Origin: Winogradskyella marina
GTDB taxonomy: Bacteria; Bacteroidota; Bacteroidia; Flavobacteriales; Flavobacteriaceae
NCBI RefSeq assembly: GCF_015645385.1
Contig: NZ_JADOET010000001.1
Location: 124,001-188,000 of the forward strand
DNA: 64,000 nucleotides
Direction of reading: 5' to 3'
Below are positions 63,150-64,000 of this stretch, piece after piece (the first letter of the stretch is position 1; the number at the start of each line of letters is the position of its first letter). The notes below the pieces were generated by a model, which did not search any database, had not been told where the DNA came from, and saw only the letters and a list, made by a program, of their open reading frames with translations. Both the position numbers and the translations under genes were made by a program.

Positions 63150-64000
63150 ATGACAAAACGTAAATTAAGAATCAACGGTCACTCACACCTTCTTCCCTAT
63201 CCTGAAGAAATCCCTCAGTTTATGCAAGATAAAGGTATTTTTTGGGTAGATAAAGACCGAAAATTTATGCTTCAAAAGGATTGGAATCGTCCTATTACAG
63301 ATTCTAGTTTTTTCTTAGATGAAAAGTTAGAATGGATGGAACGCAACAAGCTAGACCATGCTGTTGTTCTAAATTTATCTCAACTTTATGGCAATGGTTT
63401 AAGGGTTGAAGAAATGAAGCAAGCCTTGCGCTTTCAGAATGATTTTAATGCCAAAGTGCAACATAATCATCCGAGTAAATTTACCTGTGGTTTTGTAGTT
63501 CATCCAGGATTTGTAAGAAGTGCTTGTTGGGAAATTGAGCGTTGCGTAGAAGTTTTAGGCATGCAATTATTGTGTTTACCAACGCATTACATGGATTCTA
63601 TAGGTACTTGGCGTTGCATTTTTGATGAAGAAAATGAACCCATTTTTGAGATGGCCAACAAATATAATTTGGCTGTAGAAATCCATCCTTATGATGGCGA
63701 GAAGTTTATAAAATTAGAAAACACGTCTTGGCGTTTTCACTTAATTTGGATGTTAGCACAATGTGGAGATGCGTATCACTTTTTAACTTTAAATGGTTAC
63801 CAAGATAAATATCCAAATATGAGAACTTGTTTTGCTCATGGTGGACAATTGGCACAAATTAATTTAGGAAGACGCATCCAAGGCTTTGATGGACGACCAG
63901 ATTTATTTGAAGGTAAGAGTCACCCAAGAAAAGCCGTTGGTCATAAAAATATATTCTTTGATACCTTAGTACATGATACTGGTGGCTTAGAGCTCTTAAT
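63150..64000 (+). CDS. 2-amino-3-carboxymuconate-6-semialdehyde decarboxylase (ACMSD), cut by window end
   Basis: This frame stays open from ATG 63150 to the end, giving 283 residues of an amidohydrolase-type decarboxylase. It begins MTKRKLRINGHSHLLPYPEE, with the metal-binding HSH. The segment AVEIHPYDGEKF supplies the next histidine, and CFAHGGQLAQINLGRR another motif. It is homologous to ACMSD, which removes CO2 from the product of the dioxygenase just upstream. The C-terminus lies beyond the window. The gene starts about 100 bases after haaO. Confidence 0.93.
   Translation, partial: MTKRKLRINGHSHLLPYPEEIPQFMQDKGIFWVDKDRKFMLQKDWNRPITDSSFFLDEKLEWMERNKLDHAVVLNLSQLYGNGLRVEEMKQALRFQNDFNAKVQHNHPSKFTCGFVVHPGFVRSACWEIERCVEVLGMQLLCLPTHYMDSIGTWRCIFDEENEPIFEMANKYNLAVEIHPYDGEKFIKLENTSWRFHLIWMLAQCGDAYHFLTLNGYQDKYPNMRTCFAHGGQLAQINLGRRIQGFDGRPDLFEGKSHPRKAVGHKNIFFDTLVHDTGGLELL

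Overview
The window is AT-rich chromosomal DNA from a member of the Flavobacteriaceae (Bacteroidota). The evidence is the gliding motility / type IX secretion set gldKLMN beside topA, an exosortase F pair, Bacteroidota-type promoters (-10 box TAnnTTTG), weak A-rich ribosome binding sites, many SusC/RagA-style and lipoprotein genes, and the gene order miaB, sigma-54 activator, lptE, secG, groES, groEL. The genus cannot be fixed from the sequence alone. I see no phage, integrase, CRISPR array, rRNA or tRNA gene.

Layout. 1-10.3 kb: a DUF983 protein, then on the minus strand topA, a ureohydrolase-fold protein with altered metal ligands, gldK, gldL, gldM, gldN and an FAD oxidoreductase. 10.4-11.7 kb: two unknown envelope genes. 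11.9-20.6 kb: miaB, two related lipoproteins, a receiver-less sigma-54 activator, lptE, a TPR protein, secG and groESL. 20.8-24.0 kb: a metal-handling locus (HMA protein, TonB receptor, HYC_CC_PP protein). 24.1-25.0 kb: exosortase XrtF and its partner. 25.1-34.7 kb: fRMsr, a MacB-like permease, purH and the rod-shape operon mreB-mreC-mreD-mrdA-rodA. 34.8-46.9 kb: valS, DUF1573, an aminotransferase, murB, an ECF sigma/anti-sigma pair, an aquaporin, a glycosyltransferase, a second ECF sigma factor followed by a decayed membrane-protein gene, lipA and gap. 47-56 kb: a TPR hybrid histidine kinase, lpxK, a Nif3-family protein, a coiled-coil protein whose zinc ribbon has lost its cysteines, msrA, a methyltransferase, a lipoprotein and a membrane histidine kinase.

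56.2-64.0 kb is a tryptophan/kynurenine catabolic cluster: kynureninase, kynurenine 3-monooxygenase, a RidA-family probable 2-aminomuconate deaminase, an aldehyde dehydrogenase (probable 2-aminomuconic semialdehyde dehydrogenase), an SDR enzyme, 3-hydroxyanthranilate 3,4-dioxygenase and ACMS decarboxylase (cut by the window end). Together they would take kynurenine through 3-hydroxyanthranilate and 2-aminomuconate towards central metabolism.

Most of the cluster's gene junctions carry short palindromic repeats. One pair of perfect inverted repeats brackets a single GIY-YIG nuclease gene (61.3-61.7 kb). The same pair without a gene lies between kynU and kmo, and one of its hairpins shows compensatory base changes. 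This possible nuclease-linked repeat element is the most interesting structure in the window. Other points worth a look are the ureohydrolase-like protein, the cysteine-less zinc ribbon, the pseudogene at 44.7 kb and the repeat inserted inside groESL.
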